A stretch of 64,000 nt of DNA from the NCBI GenBank assembly GCA_964603985.1, contig CAZRXG010000015.1, positions 1 through 64,000 on the forward strand. The letters run 5' to 3'. Position numbers and translations under genes: made by a program. This document shows positions 51,130 through 60,268 of the stretch, piece after piece (the stretch's first letter is position 1; each line of letters begins with the position of its first letter). This DNA comes from CAZRXG01 sp964603985 (GTDB taxonomy: Bacteria > Chloroflexota > Anaerolineae > Aggregatilineales > UBA3940). The notes under the pieces are model-generated. The model did not search any database. It saw nothing but the letters and a program-made list of their open reading frames with translations, and had not been told where the DNA came from.

Positions 51130-53313
51130 ATGGCCCGGCAATCCTATACGCCCGAATACCAACACTCCTGGGCGCTCGTGATCGGCATCGACAGCTACCA
51201 GGACACCAGCCTCCCGCCACTGGAAACGGCGGTCAAGGGCGCGCGGGAGGTGGCCCAACTGCTGCAAGATGACCTGGGCTTCGACGCCGGGCGCATCATC
51301 CGGCTGGAGAATGAGCAGGCCACCCAGCGCGCCATCCGCCGGGCGTTCGCCGATCCGCTGGGGCGGGCCGACCGGGTTGGCCGCGATGACCGGGTGCTGA
51401 TCTACTTCGCCGGGCACGGCTTGACCTACGACACCGCAGAGGGCCTGATCGGCTGCGTCGCGCCCTACGACATCGAGACGGCCTATTGGGACACTGCCAT
51501 CCCGATGGATGAGCTGACGCGGCTGGCGAACCGCAGCCATGCCAAGCATGTGCTGTTCCTGCTGGATGCGTGCTTCTCAGGCTTCGCGACGGTGCGCGAG
51601 GTCGACAGCGGGGCACAGCGCCAGGTGGCCGACTACCTGACCCGGCCCGTGCGGCAGGTGATCGCCGCCGGGACGCGTGAACAGGCGGTCAGCGACCTGT
51701 GGGGGCCGGGGCGGCACTCGCTGTTCACGGGGTTCCTGCTGGAAGGGCTGAGCGGAGCCGCGCCCGCGCCGGGGGGCATCCTGCGGGCGTTCCACCTGGC
51801 GGGGTATTTGCAGGACGTGGTGGCACAGCACTCGCGCTCGCGGCAAACGCCGCAGTACGCGGCGCTGATGGGCAGCAGCGGCGGCGACTTTGTATTTGGC
51901 GTGCGTGACGTGGTGCAGCTTCCCCAGTGGCTGACGGCCTTCGCCGAGAGCGCCGACCCCAGCCAGCGCGTGATGGCCGTCCGTGAGCTTTTGAAGACGG
52001 CCCAGGGCGACGATCCGTGCCTCGCCGATGTGGCACTGGATCACCTGGAGCGGTTGTGTGGCGACGAGGACGCCATTGTCCGCTCGTCTGCGGCGGCGGC
52101 GCTGGGGCAGGTCGCGCCCGCGCCTGAGCCGCCCGCCCCGGAGGACGTGCGCGATGAGCCGGTGCAGGTCGCGCCCGCGCCTGAGCCGTCCACCCCAACA
52201 CGCCCGGTGCCGGGTGCGAAACGCGCACGTCAGGGCTTAAAGCCGCTGTGGATCGTCGGCGGGCTGGCAGGCGCGGCGGTGCTGGTGGTTGTGCTGCTGG
52301 CGCTGTCGGGGGTGATCGGGAAACCGGCAGCCGAGGAGGAGCCGGTAGAGGAAGAGGAACCGGCGGTTGTGGAGAGTATCCCGGTTCCCGACGTGGTGGG
52401 CATGGACATCGCTTCTGCCAGAGCGGCCCTGGAAGACGCCCGGTTTGTGGTTGAGGTGCTCGAAGAGGAAGGTGAGTTGATCATCGGCCAGGCGCCCGCC
52501 GTCGAAGAGCAGGCCGACATCGTCGACGATCAGGACCCTGACGCCGGTACGCTTCTGGGTACAGGAGAACGGGTGATTATCGTGCTGAAGATGCCCCCAA
52601 CTTATGTCACACCCACTCCCTCATACGAGAAGCCCCCCCTCACGGTGGGAGATTATTTTGTCTACAGAATGAGCTGGGACGAATCGGAGAAGACCTACAG
52701 CGTCGTGGGCGGGGACCAGGTAAACGGGCGTCCTGTCTGGGTTGTGGAGGCCACCTGGGATACGGACGGCTACCAGTCGTACCTGGAGACGGTCTGGGTA
52801 GATCAGGAAACAGGCGTGCACCTCCAGCTCGAGTTGAACGAGGTTTACGCCTCTCCTAAAACCTGGCTCATCGACGAGGAACAGGTTCAGGTTACGGAGA
52901 GAAGATACAGCTCCAGCTATGAGCTTGAGGAGGGCATCCAGGAAAAGGTATCGATTGTAATTGACACCTCGAATGAGGAACACGAATCATTCGGTCAGAT
53001 CGTAGGAGGCCCCAGCATCTTCAAAATCACCCGCGATCTGAAAATAGACGAATGGTACCCCTGGAAATTTGAGGGTCAATGGCCCTCGCAGGTGGTCGGG
53101 GAGGACGTTATCGCCGTACCGGCGGGCACCTTCGACTGCTGGGCTGTCAAGACCGTTCAATCGGAGGACGGGCAGCACTACATTCGCTACTTCGATAAAG
53201 AGACGGGCATGCTGGTCAGGTACGAAAACTGGGTCAAGCGTGACGACGAGTGGGAGATCGTCGAGGGGGAAGTGCTGATCTCGTTCCTGTACAGCGCAGC
53301 CGGGAACAGGTGA
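51130..53313 (+). CDS. Transmembrane caspase-family protease with PASTA domain
   Basis: 727 residues. Residues ~1-255 are a C14 caspase-type domain with the dyad His96 (YFAGHG) and Cys148 (LLDACFSG). A helical HEAT-like stretch (~275-335) and a Pro-rich linker lead to one membrane segment (~373-395). Outside follows a PASTA-like module (~418-487, VPDVVGMDIASARAALED) and a C-terminal domain of ~230 residues of beta-rich character. The catalytic part should thus be cytoplasmic and the PASTA part outside, as in PknB kinases with a protease in place of the kinase. A ribosome site GGAGGGGG precedes the ATG. It follows the L,D-transpeptidase gene. Confidence 0.92.
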   Translation: MARQSYTPEYQHSWALVIGIDSYQDTSLPPLETAVKGAREVAQLLQDDLGFDAGRIIRLENEQATQRAIRRAFADPLGRADRVGRDDRVLIYFAGHGLTYDTAEGLIGCVAPYDIETAYWDTAIPMDELTRLANRSHAKHVLFLLDACFSGFATVREVDSGAQRQVADYLTRPVRQVIAAGTREQAVSDLWGPGRHSLFTGFLLEGLSGAAPAPGGILRAFHLAGYLQDVVAQHSRSRQTPQYAALMGSSGGDFVFGVRDVVQLPQWLTAFAESADPSQRVMAVRELLKTAQGDDPCLADVALDHLERLCGDEDAIVRSSAAAALGQVAPAPEPPAPEDVRDEPVQVAPAPEPSTPTRPVPGAKRARQGLKPLWIVGGLAGAAVLVVVLLALSGVIGKPAAEEEPVEEEEPAVVESIPVPDVVGMDIASARAALEDARFVVEVLEEEGELIIGQAPAVEEQADIVDDQDPDAGTLLGTGERVIIVLKMPPTYVTPTPSYEKPPLTVGDYFVYRMSWDESEKTYSVVGGDQVNGRPVWVVEATWDTDGYQSYLETVWVDQETGVHLQLELNEVYASPKTWLIDEEQVQVTERRYSSSYELEEGIQEKVSIVIDTSNEEHESFGQIVGGPSIFKITRDLKIDEWYPWKFEGQWPSQVVGEDVIAVPAGTFDCWAVKTVQSEDGQHYIRYFDKETGMLVRYENWVKRDDEWEIVEGEVLISFLYSAAGNR

Positions 53314-53367
53314 CGGTCGAGTCGGACGCCCTGCTGCCCGGCGATAAGCCCCCGTTATCCAATCCCG

Positions 53368-53400
53368 ACTCTCTCCGGATGCCCGGAGAGAGTTCGTCTT
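53368..53400 (+). terminator. Strong stem-loop after the PASTA-caspase gene
   Basis: ACTCTCTCCGG-ATGC-CCGGAGAGAGT, an 11-pair perfect stem, followed by TCGTCTT. It ends just before the ribosome site of the chromate transporter gene. Confidence 0.6.
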
Positions 53401-53416
53401 GATGGGAGAAAGCGCC

Positions 53417-54613
53417 ATGACCGGACATCCTACCTCCCAACCCGGCCCCCCGCTCGCCCGGCGGCTGGTCGCGATTGCGGCATTGTTCCTCAAGCTGGGC
53501 TTCACTGCCTTCGGTGGCCCGGCGGCGCACGTCGCCATGATGCGCGACGAGGTCGTCACGCGGCGGGGGTGGCTCGACGACCAGCACTTCCTCGACATGC
53601 TGGGCGCGACCAACCTGATCCCCGGCCCCAACTCCAGCGAGATGGCGATCCACATCGGCTACACGGTGGCCGGGCTGCCGGGCATGATCGTCGCCGGGCT
53701 GTGCTGGATGCTGCCCGCCTTTGGCATGGTGCTGGTGCTCTCGTGGGTGTACGTGCGCTTCGGGGCGACGCCGACGGCGGACGCGCTGATGTACGGCATC
53801 AAGCCGGTCATCATCCCCATCATCGTGCTGGCGCTGTGGAGCCTGGGCAGGCGGGCGGTCAAGGGCTGGTTGACCGGGATCGTGGGGGCGGTGGTGCTGG
53901 CGTTATACCTGCTGTGGGGCAATGTGCTGGCGCTGCTGGTGGCGGGTGGCCTGGTCGTGATGGTGGTTGAGAACGCACGGCGGCTGGTCGGGGATAAAAG
54001 GGGAGTCAGGCTGCTGCTGCCGGGCGTGGGTGCGCACCTCGTGCCCCTGCTGGCCGGTGCCGCTGCGCCGTTCAGCCTGGGGGTGATGTTCCTGACTTTC
54101 CTCAAGGTGGGCGCGGTGTTGTACGGTGGTGGTTACACGTTGTTCGCGTTCCTGGAAGCTGACTTCGTGCGGCGGCTGGGTTGGCTGACCGGGCCGCAGT
54201 TGATCGACGCCATCGCGGTGGGGCAGATGACGCCCGGCCCGCTGTTCACGACGACGACCTTCATCGGCTACGTGCTGGGCACGCAGTTCGGCCTGCCGCC
54301 CGTGCCCACCGCCGCGCTGGCGACGCTGGGCTTTTACATCCCGTCGTTCGTTTTCGTCGCGATCAGCAACCCGATCATCCCCCACGTGCGCGAGTCGGCC
54401 TGGGCGAGCGGCTTCCTGGATGGGGTGAACGTGGCCGCGCTGGGCGCGATGGCCGGGGTGACGCTGCACCTGGGGCAGGCGGCCTTCGCCGACCCGGTGG
54501 CGGTGGTGATCGGCCTGCTCGCGGCGGCGGCGCTTTTCCGCTTCCGGGTGAATTCGGTCTGGTTGGTGATCGGCGGGGCGGCGGCGGGACTGCTGGTCTC
54601 GCTGGTGCGTTAG
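53417..54613 (+). CDS. chrA: Chromate transporter, CHR family
   Basis: 398 residues with two homologous CHR halves. Each begins with the family pattern: FLKLGFTAFGGPAAHVAMM followed by TNLIPGPNSSEMAIHIG in the first, and FLKVGAVLYGGGYTLFAFLE followed by GQMTPGPLFTTTTFIG in the second. About ten to twelve membrane segments. ChrA proteins export chromate and may handle sulfate-like anions. GGGAGA precedes the ATG at 53417; starts at 53399 and 53402 are possible. No chrB regulator is nearby. Confidence 0.92.
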   Translation: MTGHPTSQPGPPLARRLVAIAALFLKLGFTAFGGPAAHVAMMRDEVVTRRGWLDDQHFLDMLGATNLIPGPNSSEMAIHIGYTVAGLPGMIVAGLCWMLPAFGMVLVLSWVYVRFGATPTADALMYGIKPVIIPIIVLALWSLGRRAVKGWLTGIVGAVVLALYLLWGNVLALLVAGGLVVMVVENARRLVGDKRGVRLLLPGVGAHLVPLLAGAAAPFSLGVMFLTFLKVGAVLYGGGYTLFAFLEADFVRRLGWLTGPQLIDAIAVGQMTPGPLFTTTTFIGYVLGTQFGLPPVPTAALATLGFYIPSFVFVAISNPIIPHVRESAWASGFLDGVNVAALGAMAGVTLHLGQAAFADPVAVVIGLLAAAALFRFRVNSVWLVIGGAAAGLLVSLVR

Positions 54614-54703
54614 GGCACTCTCGCCGGATTGCGCTACAATACCAACCCTGCGGGACCGCAGAGTCGGCCCCTTCTGTGACTACACCTGGAGGAGAGAGAC
54701 ACC

Positions 54704-56140
54704 ATGTCAGCCCCGGCACTCCAGCTTGACGAAGAAACACGTCAGGCCCTTTGGCGCTACGTCGTCGATGCGGTCGAGGATTATATGCAGCGCGTTGGCT
54801 CGACGCGCGTTGCCCCGGAGCTGGACCCGGACGTGGTACGGGCAATGCTCGGCCCGCTCGACTTTGACGACCCCCTCGACCCGCTGGAGGCTGCCGAGTT
54901 CGTGGTACAGGGGTTGTGGGGCCATCAGGTGCACACGCCGCACCCGCGTTACTTCGGCCTGTTCAACCCGGCCCCCACCGCGATGGGCGTCGCGGCGGAT
55001 ACCCTCGTGGCGGCGTTTAACCCCCAGTTGGCGGCCTGGAGTCACAATCCGCTCGCCAACGAAATCGAGCAGCACACGATACGCGCTATCGGCGCGCGCT
55101 TCGGCTACGATCCCGCTCTGGTGAACGGTGCCTTCACTTCCGGCGGTGCGGAGGCCAATCACACCGCGCTGCTGACGGCGCTGGTCGACAGGTTCCCGCA
55201 GTTCGCAGTTGAAGGTCTGCGTGCCCTGGATGCGCAGCCGGTGTTTTACGTCTCCGCGCAAAGCCATCACTCCTTTGTGAAGGCGGCCAGATTCTGCGGG
55301 TTGGGCACGAACGCGGTGCGGTCTGTCCGCGTAAATGACCAGTTCCAGATGGATACCGACCGGCTTGCCGAGCAGATCGCAGCCGACCGGGCGGCGGGGC
55401 TTGCGCCGTTCATGGTCGCGGCGACGGCGGGCACCACCAACGCCGGTGTGATCGACCCCCTCCCCGCGTCAGGCCAGATCGCCGCTCAGGAGCGGTTGTG
55501 GTTCCACGTGGACGCAGCCTGGGGGGGAGCAGCCGTGTTTGTGCCGGAGCTTCGTCCCCTGCTTGCGGGTATCGAGCGGGCCGACTCGATCACGTTTGAT
55601 GCCCATAAGTGGCTCTCCGTCCCGATGGCAGCCGGGATCTACCTCACCCGGCACCCTGAGATCCTGCACCGGACGTGCCGCATCACGACCGAGTACATGC
55701 CCCGCGAGGGGTCCGATCTCCCGACCACGGACCCGTACACGCACTCGATGCAGTGGTCGCGCCGGTTTATCGGGCTGAAGGTCTTTCTATCGCTGGTGGT
55801 GGCCGGTTGGGATGGGTACGCGGACGCCATCCGCCACCAGGTGGCAATGGGGCAACTGCTGCGCCGGGAGCTGGAGGCGGCGGGCTGGCGGATCGTTAAC
55901 CAGACCGACCTGGCGGTCATTTGCTTTGTGGACGGCGACGATGTTCTGGGGCACAGTGCCCCGTACCTGGAGGCGATCGCCCACGACGTGGTCTCGTCTG
56001 GCCGCGCGTGGCTGTCGACCACCCGCCTCGACGAAGCGACGGACGTGCTGCGGGCGTGCGTTACCAATTACCGCACCGGCCCGGAAGACGTGAATGCGCT
56101 GGTTGAGGCCCTGAACAGCGCCCGGCAGAAACATAGATAA
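54704..56140 (+). CDS. PLP-dependent decarboxylase (group II, aromatic amino acid/glutamate type)
   Basis: 478 residues. The PLP-binding motifs of group II decarboxylases are present: TSGGAEANHTALL near residues 145-157, AATAGTTNAGVIDP, HVDAAWGG with the ring-binding Asp, and the Schiff-base Lys in TFDAHKWLSV. The substrate is not evident from the sequence; relatives act on aromatic amino acids, glutamate or diaminobutyrate. A TACAAT -10-like box (54635-54640) and GGAGGAGAG (54689-54697) precede the ATG. Confidence 0.92.
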   Translation: MSAPALQLDEETRQALWRYVVDAVEDYMQRVGSTRVAPELDPDVVRAMLGPLDFDDPLDPLEAAEFVVQGLWGHQVHTPHPRYFGLFNPAPTAMGVAADTLVAAFNPQLAAWSHNPLANEIEQHTIRAIGARFGYDPALVNGAFTSGGAEANHTALLTALVDRFPQFAVEGLRALDAQPVFYVSAQSHHSFVKAARFCGLGTNAVRSVRVNDQFQMDTDRLAEQIAADRAAGLAPFMVAATAGTTNAGVIDPLPASGQIAAQERLWFHVDAAWGGAAVFVPELRPLLAGIERADSITFDAHKWLSVPMAAGIYLTRHPEILHRTCRITTEYMPREGSDLPTTDPYTHSMQWSRRFIGLKVFLSLVVAGWDGYADAIRHQVAMGQLLRRELEAAGWRIVNQTDLAVICFVDGDDVLGHSAPYLEAIAHDVVSSGRAWLSTTRLDEATDVLRACVTNYRTGPEDVNALVEALNSARQKHR

Positions 56141-56163
56141 GGGATTACTGGCGAGGTTATGTC

Positions 56164-56610
56164 ATGTTTCCTGGAGAAGTGAAGCTTCCAACGTGGGTCC
56201 TGCTGGTCATTCTGGGGATCATCATCCTGATCGCCGTCCTGACGCTGCTCGGCCCCGTGATCGGCCCCATTGATTGTACGCCGGTCGCGTGCCTGGACGG
56301 GGTGACGATCTACTTCGAGGGGCCGTTGCCGCCCGACCACACCTTTGAGGCGGTCACGGACGCGGGACGGTTCGCATACGTGTGCCGGGACGGCCAGCGG
56401 GTGGAGGGCACCGTCGAGGGGGTGAATCTGGGGCAGTGCACGACCTGGCTGGAGATTCACGGGCTTACGCCCAAGAAGATGACCATCACCGTCACCTGGG
56501 AAGGTGGGGGCAAGACCGAGACCTTTTACCCGGTTTACGAGGCCGTCGAGCCGGAACGATGCATGGACTGCCGCCGCGCCAGGGTGGTCGTGAAACTGCC
56601 CGGAGGCTGA
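56164..56610 (+). CDS. Small membrane-anchored protein with four-cysteine outer domain
   Basis: 148 residues. An N-terminal membrane segment (WVLLVILGIIILIAVLTLL) and an outer domain with Cys pairs (DCTPVAC, VCRD, GQCTTW, ERCMDCRRA), which may form disulfides. No family is recognised. It follows the decarboxylase gene by 23 bases and may be cotranscribed. Confidence 0.75.
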   Translation: MFPGEVKLPTWVLLVILGIIILIAVLTLLGPVIGPIDCTPVACLDGVTIYFEGPLPPDHTFEAVTDAGRFAYVCRDGQRVEGTVEGVNLGQCTTWLEIHGLTPKKMTITVTWEGGGKTETFYPVYEAVEPERCMDCRRARVVVKLPGG

Positions 56611-56676
56611 GGCCCCGGCGGCCCGGCTCACGCCAACGAGCGACGGGAATACGCTTCCCTCCGCGTGGGCAGGGAG

Positions 56677-56682
56677 TATAAT
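56677..56682 (+). promoter_or_regulatory. Candidate -10 box of the second caspase gene
   Basis: TATAAT at 56677-56682, 36 bases before the ATG at 56719; the -35 (TTCCCT, 56655-56660) is weak. Confidence 0.35.
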
Positions 56683-56718
56683 CGGTGAACAGCGTCGCTC
56701 GTGATGAGGGAGATCGAC

Positions 56719-58149
56719 ATGCTTGAGTACCAGCCGTTCTACGCCAATTCATACGCCCTGGTGATGGGCATTAACGCCTATAAGCACCTGGCTCCGCTCT
56801 CGGCGGCGGTGGGTGGTGCGGAGCGCCTGGCGGGCGTCCTGGAGGAGCACTATGACTTCGAGGTGACGCTGCTGGCGGATCGGCGCGTGACGCGTGATGC
56901 GGTCTTCGAGTGGTTGGGCGCGATGGCCCACGACGCCGGGCCGGACGACCGGGTGCTGATCTACTTCGCCGGGCACGGGATGACGCGTGGATCGGGCGTC
57001 TATGAGCGGGGTTACCTGGGCCTGGCGCACTCCGAGCCGGGCCGCTGGCACACCACGCTGGCGATGGACGACATCATCGAGGAGGCGCGCTTCCTCAAGG
57101 CCAAGCACCTGCTTTACCTGCTCGACTGCTGCTTCGGCGGGATGGCGCTTGAGACGCGGGCGGCGGTCGACGTGCCGCGCGAGCTTGATTACTACCTGAC
57201 ACGCCCGGTGCGCTACGTGATCACGGCGGGCGGCAAAGAGGTGGTCGATGATGCGCTGGCCCCCGGCATGGAGCAGAGCCTGTTCACCCACCACCTGCTG
57301 GAGTGGCTGGTTAGCGAGCACGTCAGGCCGCCGGGGGGCATCTGGCGGGCGCGCGAATTGGGCAATTACCTTGAGCGCACGGTGGCGCGCAACCGGCGCA
57401 GCGGTCACAAGCCGAATCACAATTACCTGCCGGGCAGCGGTGATGGCGATTTCCTGTTCCGGTGGGAGAGCGACCCGCGCCTGATCACCGAGGGCGTGAG
57501 TGGCGCGCTGCGCTCGACGAGCTGGCACGTGCGGCAGGGCGCGGTGGCGGCGCTGATCGACATGGCGCGCGGTGACGATGCCGAGCGGGTGGCCTACGCC
57601 CGTGACCGGCTGGCGCGCATCGCGGGGGAGGACGCGGACGAGCGCGTGCGGCAGACGGCGCAGGTCTTCCTCGATGAAGAGCCGCCCCCGCCTCCACCCG
57701 TGACCGAAGCCCCGCCGCCTGTGCCGGTCGCCGCGCCGCCGGAGGTGCGGCCCCGGCCCGCCGGGGTGATGCCCGTCCTCAGGCGGTGGTGGGGCGTGAT
57801 CCTCTGTGGGCTGGCCGCCGTGCTGGTGGCGATCCGCTTTGCGGTGGATGTACTCGAACTTTTCTGGAGTGACTTCGTTTACGGCTCCAGGCAGGAGATC
57901 GTGGTCGCAGCCGGGCTGCTCATCGGCGTGGTCGGCGTGGGGCACCTCACCAGACGGCGCTGGCTGCGCGGCGCGCTCTTCCTGCTGGCCGCGCCGGGCT
58001 GGCTGTTGTTCGTGCTGTACGAAACCTTCGAGTGGTACAACACCTGGCTGCACTGGTTGGACTACCTGGTGTGGCTGCCCTTTGTCCTGACCGTCGGAGC
58101 GCTGGTCTGGTCGGTGGTGGACGCCGTCCGGGGCGGGGAAGAGAGCTAG
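56719..58149 (+). CDS. Caspase-family protease with HEAT-like segment and four-helix membrane tail
   Basis: 476 residues from MLEYQPFYANSYALVMG, with GAGGGAG upstream; a GTG at 56701 is in frame but not preferred. The C14 caspase domain holds His86 (YFAGHG) and Cys138 (LLDCCFGG, an extra Cys before the nucleophile). A HEAT-like helical stretch follows (TSWHVRQGAVAALIDMARGDD), then a Pro-rich linker and four membrane segments to the C-terminus. It is a paralogue of the caspase at 51130 over the catalytic and helical parts, but has a polytopic tail in place of the PASTA domain. Confidence 0.92.
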   Translation: MLEYQPFYANSYALVMGINAYKHLAPLSAAVGGAERLAGVLEEHYDFEVTLLADRRVTRDAVFEWLGAMAHDAGPDDRVLIYFAGHGMTRGSGVYERGYLGLAHSEPGRWHTTLAMDDIIEEARFLKAKHLLYLLDCCFGGMALETRAAVDVPRELDYYLTRPVRYVITAGGKEVVDDALAPGMEQSLFTHHLLEWLVSEHVRPPGGIWRARELGNYLERTVARNRRSGHKPNHNYLPGSGDGDFLFRWESDPRLITEGVSGALRSTSWHVRQGAVAALIDMARGDDAERVAYARDRLARIAGEDADERVRQTAQVFLDEEPPPPPPVTEAPPPVPVAAPPEVRPRPAGVMPVLRRWWGVILCGLAAVLVAIRFAVDVLELFWSDFVYGSRQEIVVAAGLLIGVVGVGHLTRRRWLRGALFLLAAPGWLLFVLYETFEWYNTWLHWLDYLVWLPFVLTVGALVWSVVDAVRGGEES

Positions 58150-58173
58150 GCCCTGCTCTCCAGGGGTGATAAG

Positions 58174-59040
58174 ATGCCGACCGCCATTGCCTGCGCTTCG
58201 GGCGCGTTCCGGGGAGTCTTCACGCATGGCGTGCTGAGCGCGTTTGAGGCGTCCGGCCTGCGCGCCGATGCCTACGCCGCCGCCTCCTCGACCGTCGTAC
58301 CGGCTGCGCTTGCCGCCACCGGCCAGCTTGACGCGTTGGGCGGGGCCGCTTACTGGCGGGACGGCATCGACGTGCTGCGGCAGTTGGGCGACATCAGCCA
58401 GATGATCCTGCGCGGCATTGCCGAGCATGGCCCCCGGCTGCGCGGGGCGCTGTTCGAGCCGGAGGTGCCGCGCTTCCTGATCGTGGCCAGCGCGGTCGTC
58501 ACCGGTGAGGCCGCCGAATTAACGCAGGGGCCGGGCGCGCGGCGGTTGGGGCAGAAGCTGCTGCTGGCGATGCGCACCGGGGATCGCAGTTGGGCGGACG
58601 AGCACCTCGCCCCCCACCTGTACGACACCGCCGGGCACGGCGGTGTCGACCTGCGCCTCGCGCCGGAGAACCTGGAGGCGGTGGCTTACGCCTCGACGCG
58701 CATGCTGCACGCCTGGAAAACCCCGGCCTGGATCGATGGGCGGCCTTACGTCGATGCGTCGTACACGTGCGCCTGCCCGGCGGTCGAGATGGTCGGGCGC
58801 GGCTACGATGCCGTGATCGCCATCTCCCCGGAGCCAGGCCCTATCTACCGTGACCTGTTCCGGTCGGAAACCATCCCCGCAGCGTGGCGGGGCGTCCCGA
58901 TCCACATCGTGCAGCCGGACGTAGACCTGGGCAGCCTGGGCGTGGACTTCACCGCCGCCACGCCCGGCGGGTTGGAGGCTGCCTTCCGGCACGGCGAGGC
59001 GAAGGGCCGGGCGTTCCTTATGGAGCAAGACAGAACGTGA
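58174..59040 (+). CDS. Patatin-like phospholipase homologue with degenerate active-site motif
   Basis: 288 residues. The N-terminal SGAFRGVFTHGVLSAFE fits the oxyanion-hole loop of patatins (usually GGGxRG), the nucleophile elbow reads A-S-S-T-V where GxSxG is expected, and YVDASYTCACPA takes the place of the DG[GA] Asp motif. The Ser and Asp are both kept, so activity is possible, but the loop glycines are lost. It starts 24 bases after the caspase gene, so the two are likely cotranscribed, which suggests a lipase-like partner; this is inference. Confidence 0.75.
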   Translation: MPTAIACASGAFRGVFTHGVLSAFEASGLRADAYAAASSTVVPAALAATGQLDALGGAAYWRDGIDVLRQLGDISQMILRGIAEHGPRLRGALFEPEVPRFLIVASAVVTGEAAELTQGPGARRLGQKLLLAMRTGDRSWADEHLAPHLYDTAGHGGVDLRLAPENLEAVAYASTRMLHAWKTPAWIDGRPYVDASYTCACPAVEMVGRGYDAVIAISPEPGPIYRDLFRSETIPAAWRGVPIHIVQPDVDLGSLGVDFTAATPGGLEAAFRHGEAKGRAFLMEQDRT

Positions 59041-59062
59041 TAACCTGCCTGCCGGGGGACCT

Positions 59063-59374
59063 TCATGGTGTCACGAACGCAACCAGCACGAAGAAAGATG
59101 CCACCATCGTAATGAACAACAGCGCGACGGCCAGGGCAATCACCCGCCACATGGTCGCCGTTTGGGCGCGGCGCAGGGTCCTCATCTGGTGGTTCGGCGG
59201 CAGCTCCACCGGTGTTGCCTGGAGCAGCTTATCGTTCATGCGGCGCGCCATCCGGGCGAACTCCGGGTCGCCTTCAAAGTAGCCCTCGACCAGCCGCCTG
59301 GTCTGCTCACTGGCCTCGCCGGAGAAATAGGCGGGCAGCAGGTCGATAATGATCTCACGAGTCACTTCTGTCAT
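59063..59374 (-). CDS. Anti-sigma factor, membrane-bound
   Basis: 103 residues from MTEVTREIIIDLLPAYF, preceded by GGAGGACGAC; the ORF in the sigma gene frame is upstream and overlaps by 20 bases. The N-terminal ~45 residues fit the sigma-binding helical part of anti-sigma factors (the usual zinc-binding Cys and His are absent), and one membrane segment (~76-100) follows. It should hold the adjacent sigma factor at the membrane. Confidence 0.82.
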   Translation of the reverse strand: MTEVTREIIIDLLPAYFSGEASEQTRRLVEGYFEGDPEFARMARRMNDKLLQATPVELPPNHQMRTLRRAQTATMWRVIALAVALLFITMVASFFVLVAFVTP

Positions 59375-59867
59375 GTCGTCCTCCATCCATCTCTTGATCG
59401 CGGAAATCAACCAGCTTCAGCCGTGCCCGGTGAACCTTCACCCGGGCCGCTGCCAATGAGACACCCAGCGCTGCCGCGATTTCCTGATAGGGCATATCGT
59501 ACAAGGCGCGCATCAGCAGCGCGGCGCGGTCGACCTCGGTCAGGGTTTGCAGGCCGCGCAGCACCGCCCGCAGCTCGGATCGCTGCTCGACACTGGCTTC
59601 CGGGCCTGACGCCCGGCTGGGCAGGTGATCGTCCAACCGGGTAAAGCGCTGCTCGCTTCGGAGCTGCTTGAGGTACAGATTGCGCACGATAGCCAGCAGG
59701 TACGCCTTGACGGTCGGCATCCACAGCGAATCGCGCCGCGTCCAGACGCGCACAAACGTCTCCGAGGTCAGATCCTCGGCCCAGTCGGTGCTGCCACACA
59801 GATACAGCGCAAAGCGGAACACGTCACCGGCATAGTTCCGGTACAGTTGGGTGAAATCTTTTATCAT
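59355..59867 (-). CDS. ECF-family RNA polymerase sigma factor
   Basis: 170 residues. Region 2 (YAGDVFRFALYLCGSTDWAEDLTSETFVRVW) and region 4 (LTEVDRAALLMRALYDMPYQEIAAALGVSLAAARVKVHRAR) are typical of extracytoplasmic-function sigma factors; region 4 ends in a short tail. It overlaps the anti-sigma gene by 20 bases and is translationally coupled to it. The activating signal is unknown. Confidence 0.92.
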   Translation of the reverse strand: MIKDFTQLYRNYAGDVFRFALYLCGSTDWAEDLTSETFVRVWTRRDSLWMPTVKAYLLAIVRNLYLKQLRSEQRFTRLDDHLPSRASGPEASVEQRSELRAVLRGLQTLTEVDRAALLMRALYDMPYQEIAAALGVSLAAARVKVHRARLKLVDFRDQEMDGGRHDRSDS

Positions 59868-60268
59868 CGCGCCTCATCTACAATATCCATTCGAGGGGCA
59901 AAAGTTACAACCCGGAGGGTATGACGGTCAGTAGACCGCAATCGTCCGGTCAGGCAGGGTGGCTTATGAGCTTTAACAATTTAATCCGGTCACCGTTTTT
60001 GCCCCCCACCCCCGGCCCCTCCCCCACATTCCGCGCCTGACGGCGCTGGGGGGAGGGGGCAGCCAAGCAGCCAGGCAGCCAGACGAGCCACATTTCCATC
60101 ATGGCCGGATATAAATACTCAAGATGCATTAGCCCCCCGTAGGAGAATGGCCCGCGTGGGGGCGCTCTCCTAAAGGCGCGAAGTACGCTATACTGTCCCC
60201 CCGTTGAACAACCTATCGAGACTCGATACGATACCCGACCCTCGTGAAACAAAGGAGATCCTCCAGAC
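59868..60268. other. Intergenic region between divergent genes with a palindromic element
   Basis: No gene is seen in this 400-base gap. It holds the palindromic element at 59966-60129 and, before the lipoprotein gene, a TATACT -10-like box (60189-60194) without a clear -35. Confidence 0.7.
59966..60129 (+). repeat. Complete palindromic MITE-like element (164 bp)
   Basis: Left end ATGAGCTTTAACAATTTAATCCGG, right end ATGGCCGGATATAAATACTCAAGATGCAT. The inner stem CCCCTCCCCC/GGGGGGAGGGGG is capped by GCGCCTGACGGCGC, and two AGCCAGGC units follow. This is the best preserved long copy. Confidence 0.85.

Noticed and set aside
56749..58428. 559-codon minus-strand frame
   Set aside because: It is antisense to the caspase gene with intact catalytic residues; His/Gln/Arg-rich composition indicates a shadow.
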